Below are positions 19,072 through 28,131 of a stretch of DNA of 64,000 bases, piece by piece (within the stretch, counting starts at the first letter, position 1; each line of letters starts with the position of its first letter). Under the pieces are notes generated by a model. The model made no database searches. It saw only the letters and a program-made list of their open reading frames with translations, and had not been told where the DNA came from. The translations under genes were made by a program, and so were the position numbers. Source of the stretch: Streptomyces violaceusniger (GTDB lineage Bacteria > Actinomycetota > Actinomycetes > Streptomycetales > Streptomycetaceae); contig BJHW01000001.1 in assembly GCA_005405945.1 (NCBI GenBank), positions 1,612,001-1,676,000 on the forward strand, given 5' to 3'.

Positions 19072-20255
19072 ATGAGTCAGGAGCCATTTGAGTCAAATTT
19101 GCCCACATACGATCAACTCCTGGAAGAACTCAAAAGCATACGCAGACCCGGACTGCCAGATCTGCGCAGAATCGATCGGCCGGCGCTGCGCGCCGCGGCC
19201 GTGGCGGGCGGCTTCTGCGATGGCTCCGACGACGCCCCGGCCGGTATCGAGGCGCTGCTCAAGGAGGCGGTACGGCGCCTCGGCGAGCGGGATCTGCTGG
19301 GCCAGGCCGCGGCCCACACCTTCGGGCTGCTCCCCGACCGCCGGGGTGCGCCCGCCCATGACCGCCGCAAGGTGGCCGCCGCCGTGTACGGAGTCACCCC
19401 GAGCGGTTCCGCAAGCACCAGGAACCGCAGGTCATCCAGCAGCTCGCCGAGGCCGTACTGACCATCCTGCGCGAGCCGCCGGCCCTCTCCGGCGGACAGG
19501 GCTCGACGGGCCGGAGCCCAGGACCGGGCGCCGGGGCCCGGCTCCCCGGCGGACCGAGCGCGGCCGGGCAGAGCACACTCGCGCGCAGCGGCCGCGGCCC
19601 CTCCGCGGGCCGGACCGGCCCGGAGCCTCCGCTGCGGGTCGACAGCGTGCCGGTCGACGCGCGGAGCACGCTCACCCTGCATGTCTCGCCCATCGAACTG
19701 CTGCGGGACATCGAGGTGCTGGTCTCCTCGGAGAACGTCTACCTGGAGATGTCCAAGACCTTCCGCCCCACCGTCTCCGGCGCGCTGCGCCTGGCCGCCG
19801 CCGTACGCGACCCCGCCGGGGAGATCGTCGACGATGTGCTCGCCCGCGAACTGGCCGCGTGGCTGCGCGCCCACGGCCGCCCGGGGCTGCCGATCCGGCC
19901 GGGCACGGTGGTGCCCACCTCGCCGGGAGCGCTCGCCGCGCGCGGCGTCCGGCGGATCTACCACGCGGCGGTGGCCACACCGCTGGACGATACGTACGAG
20001 GTCCGCCCGGAGAGCATCGCCCGCGCGGTCGGCGCGTGCTTCGCGCTCGCCCGGGCCGAGCGCGCCCGCTACGAGCCCGCCCTGTCCTCCATCTGTTTTC
20101 CGCTGCTCGGCGCGGGCCGGGGCGGACTGACACCGGCGGTCAGCGCGACCTGGCTGCGCTGGGCGATCCGCGACGAGCTCGCCCGGGACGCCCGCTGGCG
20201 GGTGCACCTGGTGGTGCGCAGCCGGGAGATCGCCGAGGCCGTCGGCGCGCTGTGA
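19072..20255 (+). CDS. Macro-domain protein with N-terminal helical domain (one frame break)
   Basis: About 394 residues. The N-terminal ~110 (DRPALRAAAVAGGF to GVTPERFRKHQEP) form a small helical domain of the kind fused to many actinobacterial signalling proteins. After a Gly/Pro linker, the C-terminal ~190 residues are a macro domain: DIEVLVSSENVYLEM, GTVVPTSPGALAARGVRRIYHAA and FPLLGAGRGG. Macro domains bind ADP-ribose or its derivatives and may hydrolyse ADP-ribosylation (family knowledge). The two halves are joined by one more C in the CCCC run at 19397-19400. It lies divergent to the kinase operon, so the 206-bp gap probably drives both sides. Confidence 0.83.
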
Positions 20256-20668
20256 GCACAGCGGCGAGCGGCACGGCCGCCCGAGCCACGACTGCCGGTG
20301 CCCCAGCGGCCCGGCCCACCGCGGCTTGGACCCCAGCTCCCGGGGCCACAACCGCTCCGGCCTCAGTCGCTCGGCGCACAACCGCCCCAGCCACAACCGC
20401 CCGGCCCACGACTTCTCGGTCCACAGCTCCCGGGGCCACAGGCACCCGGCCCGCAGCGGCCCTCGCCACAGCCGCCGGGCCCGCCGCGCGCCATGCCGAC
20501 CCCCCGCCGGGGCACACCGTGTCCACCGACCCACCTCGCGCCGTGCCACCGCGCGCCATGCCCACCCGCCGGAGGCACACCGCGCCCACCGACCCACCTC
20601 GTGTCGTGCCACCACACGCCATGCCCACCGGCCAGGGGCACGCCATGCCGACCGGGCGGCCGCCCCGC
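20256..20668. repeat. Low-complexity repeat tract between macro and radical SAM genes
   Basis: 413 bases with no convincing gene. The first half is built from CCCACGAC/GCCACAAC-type units rich in Pro, Thr, Arg or Gly codons in every frame. The second half has two and a half copies of a ~66-bp unit containing CCACCGACCCACCTCG and CGCCATGCC. A GTG at 20252 opens a long Pro/Thr-rich frame, but the reading runs on antisense into the radical SAM gene, so I do not call it a protein. Confidence 0.6.
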
Positions 20669-21417
20669 TCAGGGGCGCCAGCTCGCACCGGTGAGGGCGA
20701 TCCCCGCCCGGCGCAACCGACGCTCCAGCGCGGCCAGTTCGCCGCGCCGCGGCACTCCGTAGAGCCGCACATCGCCGTCCCCCTCGACCATCTGCAGACG
20801 CGGCCCGCTCTCCGTCCGGGCCAGGTGCTCCCCGTAACGCGCCCACCCCGCGCCGTACGCGGCCGCATGCGCTGGTTCGCCGAGCCGCGCCACACCAGGG
20901 CGGTGGGCTCGGCCACCCGGAAGCGTCCGGTCACCAGCACATCGGCGTGGCGGACGGCGGCGGAGCGCGCCGCGTCGGCTTCCGCTTCCTCCTCCTCGTA
21001 TCCCGTGTACAGGAGGATGTCGATCTCGCGGCCCGCCGCCGGGCCGCCCGGTGCCACCGCCTCCGCACGGGCCCGCACCGCCCCGGCCAGCAGGGCCTCC
21101 AGCGCGGCGGGCTGGTCGAGCGGCTCGCCGCCGCTGACCGTCAGCCCGTCGGCGCCCCGGGCCAACGCCTCGCGCCACAGCCCGAGCAGGGACGACACCG
21201 AACGGGAGGCGCCGCCCAGCGGATCCCAGGTGTGCCGGGACATACAGCCCGCGCAGGCCAGCCCGCACCCCTGGGACCAGATGCCCAGGCGTCGCCCCGG
21301 GCCCAGGGTCTCCACCGGAAAGTGCGTCTGACTGATCCGGAGCCTGGGCTCCGCGCACTCTGGAACGTTCTCCACCGACCCATCTCCCATTCCCCGAGGT
21401 CGTGTTCCGAGATTCAT
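20669..21417 (-). CDS. Radical SAM 4Fe-4S protein, NrdG/activase-like (one frame break)
   Basis: About 249 residues. The SAM-cluster motif is C-x3-C-x2-C in SQGCGLACAGC, preceded by FPVETLGPGRRLGIW, and SGGEPLDQPAA matches the GGE motif. This is the short activating-enzyme class (NrdG, pyruvate formate-lyase activase and relatives). No glycyl-radical enzyme is nearby, so the substrate is open. The last ~60 residues are in another frame, and one more base in the CCCC run at 20846-20849 gives ARGWARYGEHLA. Start is uncertain: ATG 21417, ATG 21390 or GTG 21375 with GGGAG ahead. It faces the opposite way to its neighbours in the island. Confidence 0.75.
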
Positions 21418-21708
21418 GATCAAAGAGGCATGGCCCCGGAACCGTTCCAGTATGACCCGGCGTCAGGCATCGACGAGGGCGTTCTCCGGTCGACTTCCGG
21501 GCGTTTTCAGGATCGTGTCCTATGGGGAGCATTCCCGGGTACGACCTCATCGATACGGTCTGACAGGGAATCGAATCGACAACGACATCGCCATCGTCAT
21601 CCACATCGACCACGAGCCCTTTGCGAGAGAAAGCGGAATTCCACTGTCCGCAATGTGGCTGTCCGGAGCGGGAATTTCCGCACCGGGGAAATCGGGGGAT
21701 CCATTTCC

Positions 21709-22394
21709 ATGATCACAACCGACAGTGTCAACGGGGTGGTGCGCCGGGGAAGGCTCGGCCGTACCGCCCGCTTCGCGGCCCGATGGCGGGGCAGGCGCGA
21801 CGGCGCCCGCGGCGTCCCCGCGTCCCGCTCCCGGCGCCGCCCGAGGAGCAGCGGGACAAGATGCCATCGCCGCCCATCGAGCCACCGGCTCCCGAGCTGC
21901 TGATCACCCCGTATGTGATGGAGGTGCGCACCGGCGTCCGCCGGGCCACCGAGCAGATGCGCGCCGCCCTCATCGGGCGGGAGCACGCCCTGCTCAGCAG
22001 GTTGCGCGCGGAGTCGGTGCGCGTGGTCACCCAGTACGACGTGCGCGAAGACCCCCGGCCCGCCGCGCTCGCGCGGTACGGCCACTGGATGGGCCAGTGG
22101 CGCACCAGCGTGGACCGGTGCCGGTCGCAAGCACAGGCCGTCGTCGACCAGGCCAATCAGCGACTGGCCTGCTACTGGGACGCGGTGCGCGAGACCCACC
22201 CCCAGCTCTCCCGGCTCCCCAGGCGTCCGCCCGGGGACTGGCTGCCCGGCCGGGTGGAGCTGGACCGGTCCTGGTACCAGCCGGACGTCTGGCTGCTGGC
22301 CGACGACGACAGCGCCCGGACGGCCACCTCACGGGCGCTGCACATACTCGAACGGCAGAACACCGACCGCGTCGACGGGAGGACCGCGCGATGA
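21709..22394 (+). CDS. Hypothetical helical protein, first gene of the VWA operon
   Basis: About 228 residues; family not recognised. From PELLITPYVMEVRTGVRRATEQM onward it is a regular amphipathic helix-rich protein ending in WYQPDVWLLADDD. The Arg-rich N-terminus begins at ATG 21709, behind a GGGGGA ribosome site. One extra C in the CCCC run at 21816-21819 joins it to the main part; otherwise the frame would start at ATG 21783 or 21861. Its stop overlaps the start of the VWA gene (ATGA). It probably works with that protein (inference). Confidence 0.6.
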
Positions 22395-23211
22395 CCGTCC
22401 AGACCGTCCACAGCCCCACCGGCCAGAGCCCCACCGGCCAGAGCCCCGCTCCGGAGCGCCCGGGCGCCCGGCGGCGCCGGAACCGGCGGCGCGCGCTCAC
22501 CGCCACGCTGGTGCTCGCCCTGGCGGCGGCCGGCACCGCCTGCGGCTCCGACGAGCCGTCACGCTACTCCCGGACGTGTGGCGTCGTGGTCGACGGCTCC
22601 GGCTCGGCGGACGCCTCCCGCACCGGCTTCGACGCGGAGGCCAAGCTCAAGGCGACCCTCCAGACGTTCCTGGCGGACAAGAAGTGCCGCAAGACGTCCT
22701 TCGCCCCGATCACCAAGGTGTCCGAGGCGTCCAAGTGCCAGGTCAGCCCGCTGGACCTGGATCCGAACACCTCGAAGACCGCCGACCGCGAGCGGACCCG
22801 CACCACCATGCGCGCGGTGGCCCTCTCCAACGCCCTGAGGCTGCTGCGCTGCGCCCAGAAGCAGGAGCCCGGCTCCGATGTGCTCGGGGGCTGTCGCGCA
22901 TCGCGCTGTCCAAGCCGTCGGGCGGCGACGCGTCGTTCGACGTCCTGGTGGTGAGCGACTTCGACCAGGGCGACACCGACTTCCGGCTGGGGCGGCAGGA
23001 CCTGTCCACCGCCGCGAGCCGCCGGACCGTCATCGACGGTTTCCTGAAGTCGCACGGCGAACCGGAGCTGTCCGGCGCCGACATCTACCCGGTGGGCTAC
23101 GGCATGAAGTACGGCACCGACACCTCCCGGTACGAGCAGTTCAACTCCTTCTGGACGGAGCTTCTGGAGGGGAGGGTGAAGGCACATGTCCACACCACCT
23201 ATCGCCGGTGA
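22391..23211 (+). CDS. Secreted or lipid-anchored VWA-like protein (one frame break)
   Basis: About 273 residues. A basic N-terminus (RRRRNRRRALTATLVLALA) leads to a hydrophobic signal and AAAGTACGS, a possible lipobox with Cys near 52. The mature part starts with a von Willebrand A fold: VVVDGSGSADAS is the DxSxS metal site, and SFDVLVVSDFDQGD is the later strand. The Thr of the classic site is not obvious. One more G in the run at 22886-22890 joins the halves as VLGGLSRIALSKP. VWA proteins often partner with AAA+ ATPases, and this island has one. It overlaps both neighbours. Confidence 0.72.
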
Positions 23212-24711
23212 CGACGAGGCACCGCGGCGGCTGAGGCTGCGCCGCCGCAGGGCCGACGCCGACCGCGGGCGCCGCGGGGGCGGACGGCCGCGCGGCGGTT
23301 CCCCGACGGGGCGCTGCCGCAGCCCGAGCCCGTCGCCTCGGACCTCATCCGGGCCGGTGACAGCGCCTGGCTGCTGGACCGGGCGCGCAAACAGGGCGCC
23401 TCGGCGGCCACGCGCAAGGTCTTCGACCCGTGGGTGCTGGCCAGCCCCGACCGGGTGCCCTACTTCGCCGAGCTGGCCAGTCTGCGCAACAAGGTCAGAC
23501 ACCGGCTCGCCGAGGAGCAGGCGCGGGCCGAGGAGGACGGCGCGCTGGAGGCGAGCCGGGTGCGGGCGGCCGCCACCGCCGCCGGAGAGCGGCTGGAGCG
23601 GGCGGGCCGGCGGCGGGCCGCCCTGGAGCAGCAGCAGGCGGTGACCACCGACCAGCTGGACCGGCTGGCGCGGCGGGCCGACCGGTGGCAGACCTTCCGC
23701 GACACCGTACGGGGCGGTTTCGAGCGCCGGTGGCTGCGCGCCCGTATGCCCGCCGACGCAGGCGGCGCCACCGGTCCCGAGCGGCCGGCCGCCACGCGGC
23801 GCGAGGACGAGCCGGAGACCACCGGCGGCCACACCCGCTGGCAGGCGGTGTCCGACCACGATCCGGTGGCGGAGGCGGACGCGGCCGAGCGGGCCCTGGC
23901 CACCAGGGCGGCGTGGGAGGGCGCGGCGGCGCGCCCCGGTATGCCGCGCTGGATGAAGTTCGGGGTGCTGGCCGCCCTGATCGTGGTGGAACTGCCCGTC
24001 TACTACTCGGTGTTCGAGAATCTGCACGGTGTCGGGCGGTTCGCCGATCTGCTCTCCTACAGCCTCATGGTGGCCGTGGCGGTGGCGATGATCCTCGCCC
24101 CGCATATCGCGGGCTGGATCCTGCGGCGCCGCTCCGCCACCGGCGCGGTCCGGCTGTCGTCCGTGCCCGCCCTCGCCCTGCTGGGCATTTGGGCGTACGG
24201 CGCCTGGGCGTTGGGGGATCTGCGGGCCAAGGTGGCGTTCCGGGAGGAGCCTCCGCTGGATCTGCCGCCCGATGTGGCCGCGGCTGTCGGGGACAGCGTG
24301 AGCGACCCACCGAGCCTCATCGAGTCCCTGCACCTGGACCCGCACAGCGTGTCCTGGATGTTCGTCGCGCTGCTGCTGCTCTCCGGTGGCATCGCCTTCC
24401 TGATCGGGCTGGGCGAGGAGCACCCGTATCTGGCGGCGTACCGGACCACGGCCGAGCGGCTGCGGAAGCTGGAGCAGGACATCGAGACGGATCTCGCCGG
24501 CTCCGAGCGCGCCAGGGAGGCCGAGGCCACCGTGGGCGCCCGCGCGGGCGCCCGCCGCGCGGCCCATGAGGCGCGGCTCTACGCGGTCGACGAGCTCTAC
24601 GAAGCGGCGGCCCACGCCTACCTGGACGGCGTGGCCACGGAGTCCGGCGATCCGGCGGTCACGGAGGCCGCCATGCGACTGTCCAGTCAGTGGCCACTGC
24701 TGCCGCACTGA
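23186..24711 (+). CDS. Four-helix membrane protein with cytoplasmic coiled coil
   Basis: About 508 residues; family not recognised. The N-terminus is basic, then FPDGALPQPEPVASDLIRAGDSAWLL opens a helical region with a coiled coil at about 110-160. Four membrane helices follow (for example FGVLAALIVVELPVYYSVF and WMFVALLLLSGGIAFLIGLG), then another helical tail. The frame is joined by one more G in the GGGGG run at 23276-23280. Start ATG 23186 has AAGG ahead and lies 26 bp inside the VWA gene. It may form the membrane platform for the VWA protein (inference). Confidence 0.65.
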
Positions 24712-24753
24712 GGGCGTGCGGCACGCCGAAGGGGCACACGGAGACCCACGGGG

Positions 24754-26174
24754 GTGGCGATGGAGCCGACGGCACCGTCGCAGTACGTACTCATCACACA
24801 GTGTCTGCAGAACGACTTCTTCCTGAACCTGGACTGCCAGTTGTCCCTGCCGGACAGCGCGGTCTCCAAGCTGCTGCTGGACAGCGAGAGCGGTGCGTCC
24901 CTCCGCGCGGAGGGCCACCGCCGCGTTCTGTCCGAGGCGGAGCTGCGCCGTTCGCCACTGGCCCGCTTCCTCGACGCCACCGTGGGCTCCCGGATGCGCG
25001 GACACGGGGACGGGGTCCTGCATCTGATCAACATCCGTGACTGGCATGTCCCGGGAGAGACCTACGACCTGGAACGCAGGCAGTACGGGGCACACTGCGA
25101 GGCCGACACCTGGGGGCGGCGTACGTCGACGGGCTTGACGACGTGCTGGCCCCGGATCTGCGCGCGCCCGCGGACGCCGAGAACGGCTGGGGCGGGAAAC
25201 TCCGTGTCCACCATGTGCGGTCCAACACCCTCTTCGACTTCCAGCACAGCTCCGGCGGACGCCCCGACCTCAGCGAACCGGCGCCGCTGACGACGCTGCT
25301 GGACGGTCTGCTGGGCGAGGGACAACAGGAGACCACACATGTCGTGGTGATCGGTGTGCTCACCGACATCAAGGTCCAGCTGCTGCTGACCGGTATCCGC
25401 TCCCGTTACGACGTGCGGCAGCTCGTCGTCTCCGACGCGCTCACCGCCAGCAGGACCCTGGAGCGCCATCTGACGGCCCTGGACTTCTGCCAGCGTGTGC
25501 TGCGCACCGAGGTGATGACCGGTCTGGCGGAGCTGGCCCGTTTCCTGGGCTCGCGGCCGGACGACGACCGGCGGCTGTCCCGTGGCGGGGACGCGGAGTT
25601 CGTGGGCTACTCCTCGTACATCCAGGACAAGCAGGGCATCCTGTCCTACGAGGACGCCAGGATGCGGGACTATCGCATCCAGACCGCCGAACGCCTCCGG
25701 CGAGCGCAGCACACCGTGGGCTTCGCCAGCAAGTTCCTTCTGGGGCTGGGCACTTGTCTGCTGGCCGGCGCACTTCTGCTGTCGCTCGTCGGCGTCTTCC
25801 TGCCGGACCGTATCGGGTGGCAGAGCCCCGCCGTGCTCGGCGCGCTCGGGGTGGGGCAGATCGTCACGTTGTTCTTCGCCCGGCCGGTCCGATCGGTGCA
25901 GGACGCGCTGGCGGAGGAGACCCGCTACCGGATGATCCTGGAGAGCCGCAGTCTGAAGGTGGCCCTGGCCCGCTTCCACATCACCACGGCGGCCGCGCTC
26001 AGACGGCATGACGATGTCGATGGTCAAACCGACGCGTTGGCACGGCAGTTGGAGATACTGGAGAAGATGGACACGGCCGACTTCGAGCAGCTGAAGCAAC
26101 TGGGGGTGGACCCGCGCACCGAACCGCCCGGGGCGGGCCGCCTCCGCGGAAGGAACCGCTCACAGGCTTCCTGA
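24754..26174 (+). CDS. Isochorismatase-fold protein with C-terminal membrane hairpin, catalytic Cys absent
   Basis: About 473 residues. Residues 1-260 follow the isochorismatase/nicotinamidase fold: LITQCLQNDFFLN holds the catalytic Asp, and VVVIGVLTDIKVQLLL is the loop where active enzymes have Cys (TDxCV); here it is Lys. Around 325-380 lie two membrane helices (FLLGLGTCLLAGALLLSLVG and the next), then a coiled coil. The frame is joined by one more G in the GGGGG run at 25112-25116 (TWGAAYVDGLDD). Start GTG 24754 or ATG 24760. Without the Cys it is probably a ligand-binding or signalling version. It is last in the operon. Confidence 0.75.
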
Positions 26175-26220
26175 CCAGCTCCTCCGGCTGAGCGGCCACC
26201 TGCCGGGGCCCGCCTGCCGA

Positions 26221-26242
26221 GCGGCCACCGGTCGGTGGCCGC
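26221..26242. terminator. Hairpin between the isochorismatase and MerR genes
   Basis: GCGGCCACCG and its exact complement are separated by two bases, between two convergent genes. It is likely to act in both directions. Confidence 0.5.
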
Positions 26243-26283
26243 CCTTCGCACGGCCGGGCCCGCCGTACCGTCGCGGCCCGTCG

Positions 26284-27108
26284 TCAGATCTGGACCACCG
26301 GTGCCTGGAGTTCCGTGACCCACTCGTCGCGGTTCTCCGGGCACTCCAGGCTGATCTCGCGGGGGTAGCCGGCCGACCGGTAGCCGTTGCCGTCGATCCA
26401 ATGGGCCAGGGCCTGGGCCGTGGGCACCACGGCGTCCATCGGGCCGCGGTGGACGATGGTCGCGGCCTGGTCGACGGGCGGCAGATCGAGGATCCGCAGG
26501 TCCGCACCGTCCCGGAGCGGGGCGGAGACCTGGACGGCGGCGTGGACGGTCACGGCGCCACCGCCTTCCGGTGCGTCCTCGTAGTACGCGACACCGGGGC
26601 CCGTCGGGGTGATGCCGGCCGCGTCGAGGCGCCGGAACAGCTCCTTGTAGAGGGGTGTGATGACCGGGCCGATGTCCTGGGGATCGAACCCGGCGGCGGT
26701 CGCGGTGAGCTCCGCCACCCGCACCGCGGGGAGGGTCTTGATGACGACGTCGTTCGTGGGCATGTGCCCCTCGCTCTCGATCGACCGGAGCCTCGCCTCG
26801 ACCTGCACCAGCCGTGCCGCCGCGGCGGCCACCGTGGCCTCCAGCTCGGCCCGCCGCAGCCGCAGCATGCCGCGCAGCTCCTCGGTGCCGACCTTGTCGT
26901 CCACGATGTCCCGCACCTGCTGGAGGGTGAAGCCGAGCTCTTTCAGCGCGATGATCCGGTTCAGCCGGCTGAGCTGGGCGGCCGCGTAGTGGCGGTATCC
27001 GGTGGCGGGGTCGACATGGGCCGGGCGCAGCAGTCCGGTGGCGTCGTAGTGGCGCAGCATCCGGACCGAGACGCGGCCGTGCCGGGCGAAGTCTCCGATG
27101 GTGAACAT
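26284..27108 (-). CDS. MerR-family regulator with GyrI-like effector domain
   Basis: 274 residues. The N-terminal MerR winged helix reads FTIGDFARHGRVSVRMLRHY, followed by the dimerisation coil (RRAELEATVAAAAARLVQVE) and a C-terminal GyrI-like domain from about 120 (VVIKTLPAVRVAELTATA) that binds bulky drugs in BmrR/TipA relatives. Start ATG 27108 has GGAG seven bases ahead. Its own promoter has the stretched 19-bp spacer with a dyad, so it should autoregulate. It sits between the island and the AHBA genes; whether it controls either is not shown. Confidence 0.88.
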   Translation of the reverse strand: MFTIGDFARHGRVSVRMLRHYDATGLLRPAHVDPATGYRHYAAAQLSRLNRIIALKELGFTLQQVRDIVDDKVGTEELRGMLRLRRAELEATVAAAAARLVQVEARLRSIESEGHMPTNDVVIKTLPAVRVAELTATAAGFDPQDIGPVITPLYKELFRRLDAAGITPTGPGVAYYEDAPEGGGAVTVHAAVQVSAPLRDGADLRILDLPPVDQAATIVHRGPMDAVVPTAQALAHWIDGNGYRSAGYPREISLECPENRDEWVTELQAPVVQI

Positions 27109-27118
27109 GATGGCTCCG

Positions 27119-27149
27119 AGTTCAGCGCCTGACACGGTGTGAGGGTCAA
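27119..27149 (-). promoter_or_regulatory. MerR-type promoter with 19-bp spacer and dyad
   Basis: On the minus strand a -35 TTGACC (27149-27144) and a weak -10 TGAACT (27124-27119) are 19 bp apart. The spacer contains CCTCACACCGTGTCAGG (27144-27128), a near-perfect palindrome. A 19-bp spacer with a central dyad is the hallmark of MerR-controlled promoters. Confidence 0.65.
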
Positions 27150-27161
27150 GGGGCGGCCGGA

Positions 27162-28076
27162 TCAGTCCGGCAACCCCCTGGCCAGCAGAACGGCGCCGTG
27201 CAGCGACGACAGCCCACCCAGTGTCGCAGGCCGGACCGGTGGCAGCGGATGCCCCGGCCGCTCCAGCGCCGTCGTGCGCTCGGCCACCATCGCCACGAGC
27301 TCTGGCATCGCCGCGGCGAACCCTCCGCCGATCAGCACGAGCGAGGGATGGACCAGCTCGCACACCCCGGTCACGGCCGCGGCCAGGGCCCGGCCGCTCT
27401 CCCGCAGCGCCGCCACGGCCCACTGCTGTCCGTCCCGCACGGCCTCGCGCAGCGCGGTGAAGGCCACCTCCTCGCCCCGCCGCCGGGCCGCGCGGCGCAG
27501 GGTCGCCGGGCCCGAGGCCACCGCCTGGACGCAGCCGCGCCGTCCGCAGTCGCACAGCGGGCCGTCGCGGTCCACGATCAGGTGGCCGACCTCGCAGGAG
27601 CCGCGGCCCACGCCGGGGACGGGTCGCCCGTTCAGCACGACGCCACCGCCGATCCCGGTGCCGACGCCGAGGTAGAGCAGATCGGGGCAGCCCGCCTGGT
27701 GCGCTTCGGCGAGGGCGGCCAGATCGCCGTCGTCCGCGCAGCGCACCTCGGCCTCGCCGAAGAGCGCGGACAGCGCGCCCCGCAGGTCCACTCCGGCCCA
27801 GCCGGGGCGGCCGGGCCAGGCGGTGACCGTGCCGGTGGCGTCGAGGGTGGCGGGCAGCGCGACCCCGACGCCGGTGAGCCGCCCGGGGTGGCCCGCGCAC
27901 AGCTCCCTGATGTGCCGCGCCAGGAGCTCCAGGTCGCGGGTGGCACCGCCGGACGTGATGGCGCCCGTGCCGTCGGGCTCTGGCCAGCGGAAGGAGGATT
28001 CGCGGATGCCCAGGTCGTCGCGTTCGAGACGCAGCGCCACTTTGGTGCCGCCCACGTCGATTCCCAGATGACTGAT
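27162..28076 (-). CDS. ROK-family sugar kinase, probable kanosamine kinase of AHBA synthesis (RifN-like)
   Basis: 304 residues if read from codon 28076. ROK features are GIDVGGTKVALR (phosphate loop with Asp), GVGTGIGGGVVLNG, GHLIVDRDGPLCDCGRRGC (zinc CxCG..GC) and VLIGGGFA. In rifamycin-type pathways RifN phosphorylates kanosamine at C6. The start is odd: the frame from the conserved ISHLGIDVGG has no ATG or GTG before it. The best-placed codon after GGGAGG is ATC 28076; the first standard start, GTG 28055, would remove the catalytic-loop Asp. It lies 55 bp downstream of the dehydratase gene on the same strand. Confidence 0.82.
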   Translation of the reverse strand: MSHLGIDVGGTKVALRLERDDLGIRESSFRWPEPDGTGAITSGGATRDLELLARHIRELCAGHPGRLTGVGVALPATLDATGTVTAWPGRPGWAGVDLRGALSALFGEAEVRCADDGDLAALAEAHQAGCPDLLYLGVGTGIGGGVVLNGRPVPGVGRGSCEVGHLIVDRDGPLCDCGRRGCVQAVASGPATLRRAARRRGEEVAFTALREAVRDGQQWAVAALRESGRALAAAVTGVCELVHPSLVLIGGGFAAAMPELVAMVAERTTALERPGHPLPPVRPATLGGLSSLHGAVLLARGLPD

Positions 28077-28131
28077 GGTCGCCTCCCGGCTCGTCAGCCT
28101 TCGCGGTGAGGGGTGACGGAGGAGTGGGCGC

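Noticed and set aside
20252..21331. Possible Pro/Thr-rich protein starting at GTG 20252
   Set aside because: Most of it is antisense to the radical SAM gene, and the unique part is repeat-driven in every frame.
27162..28055. ROK kinase starting at GTG 28055
   Set aside because: It would delete GID of the phosphate-binding loop; the ribosome site and conservation point to 28076 instead.
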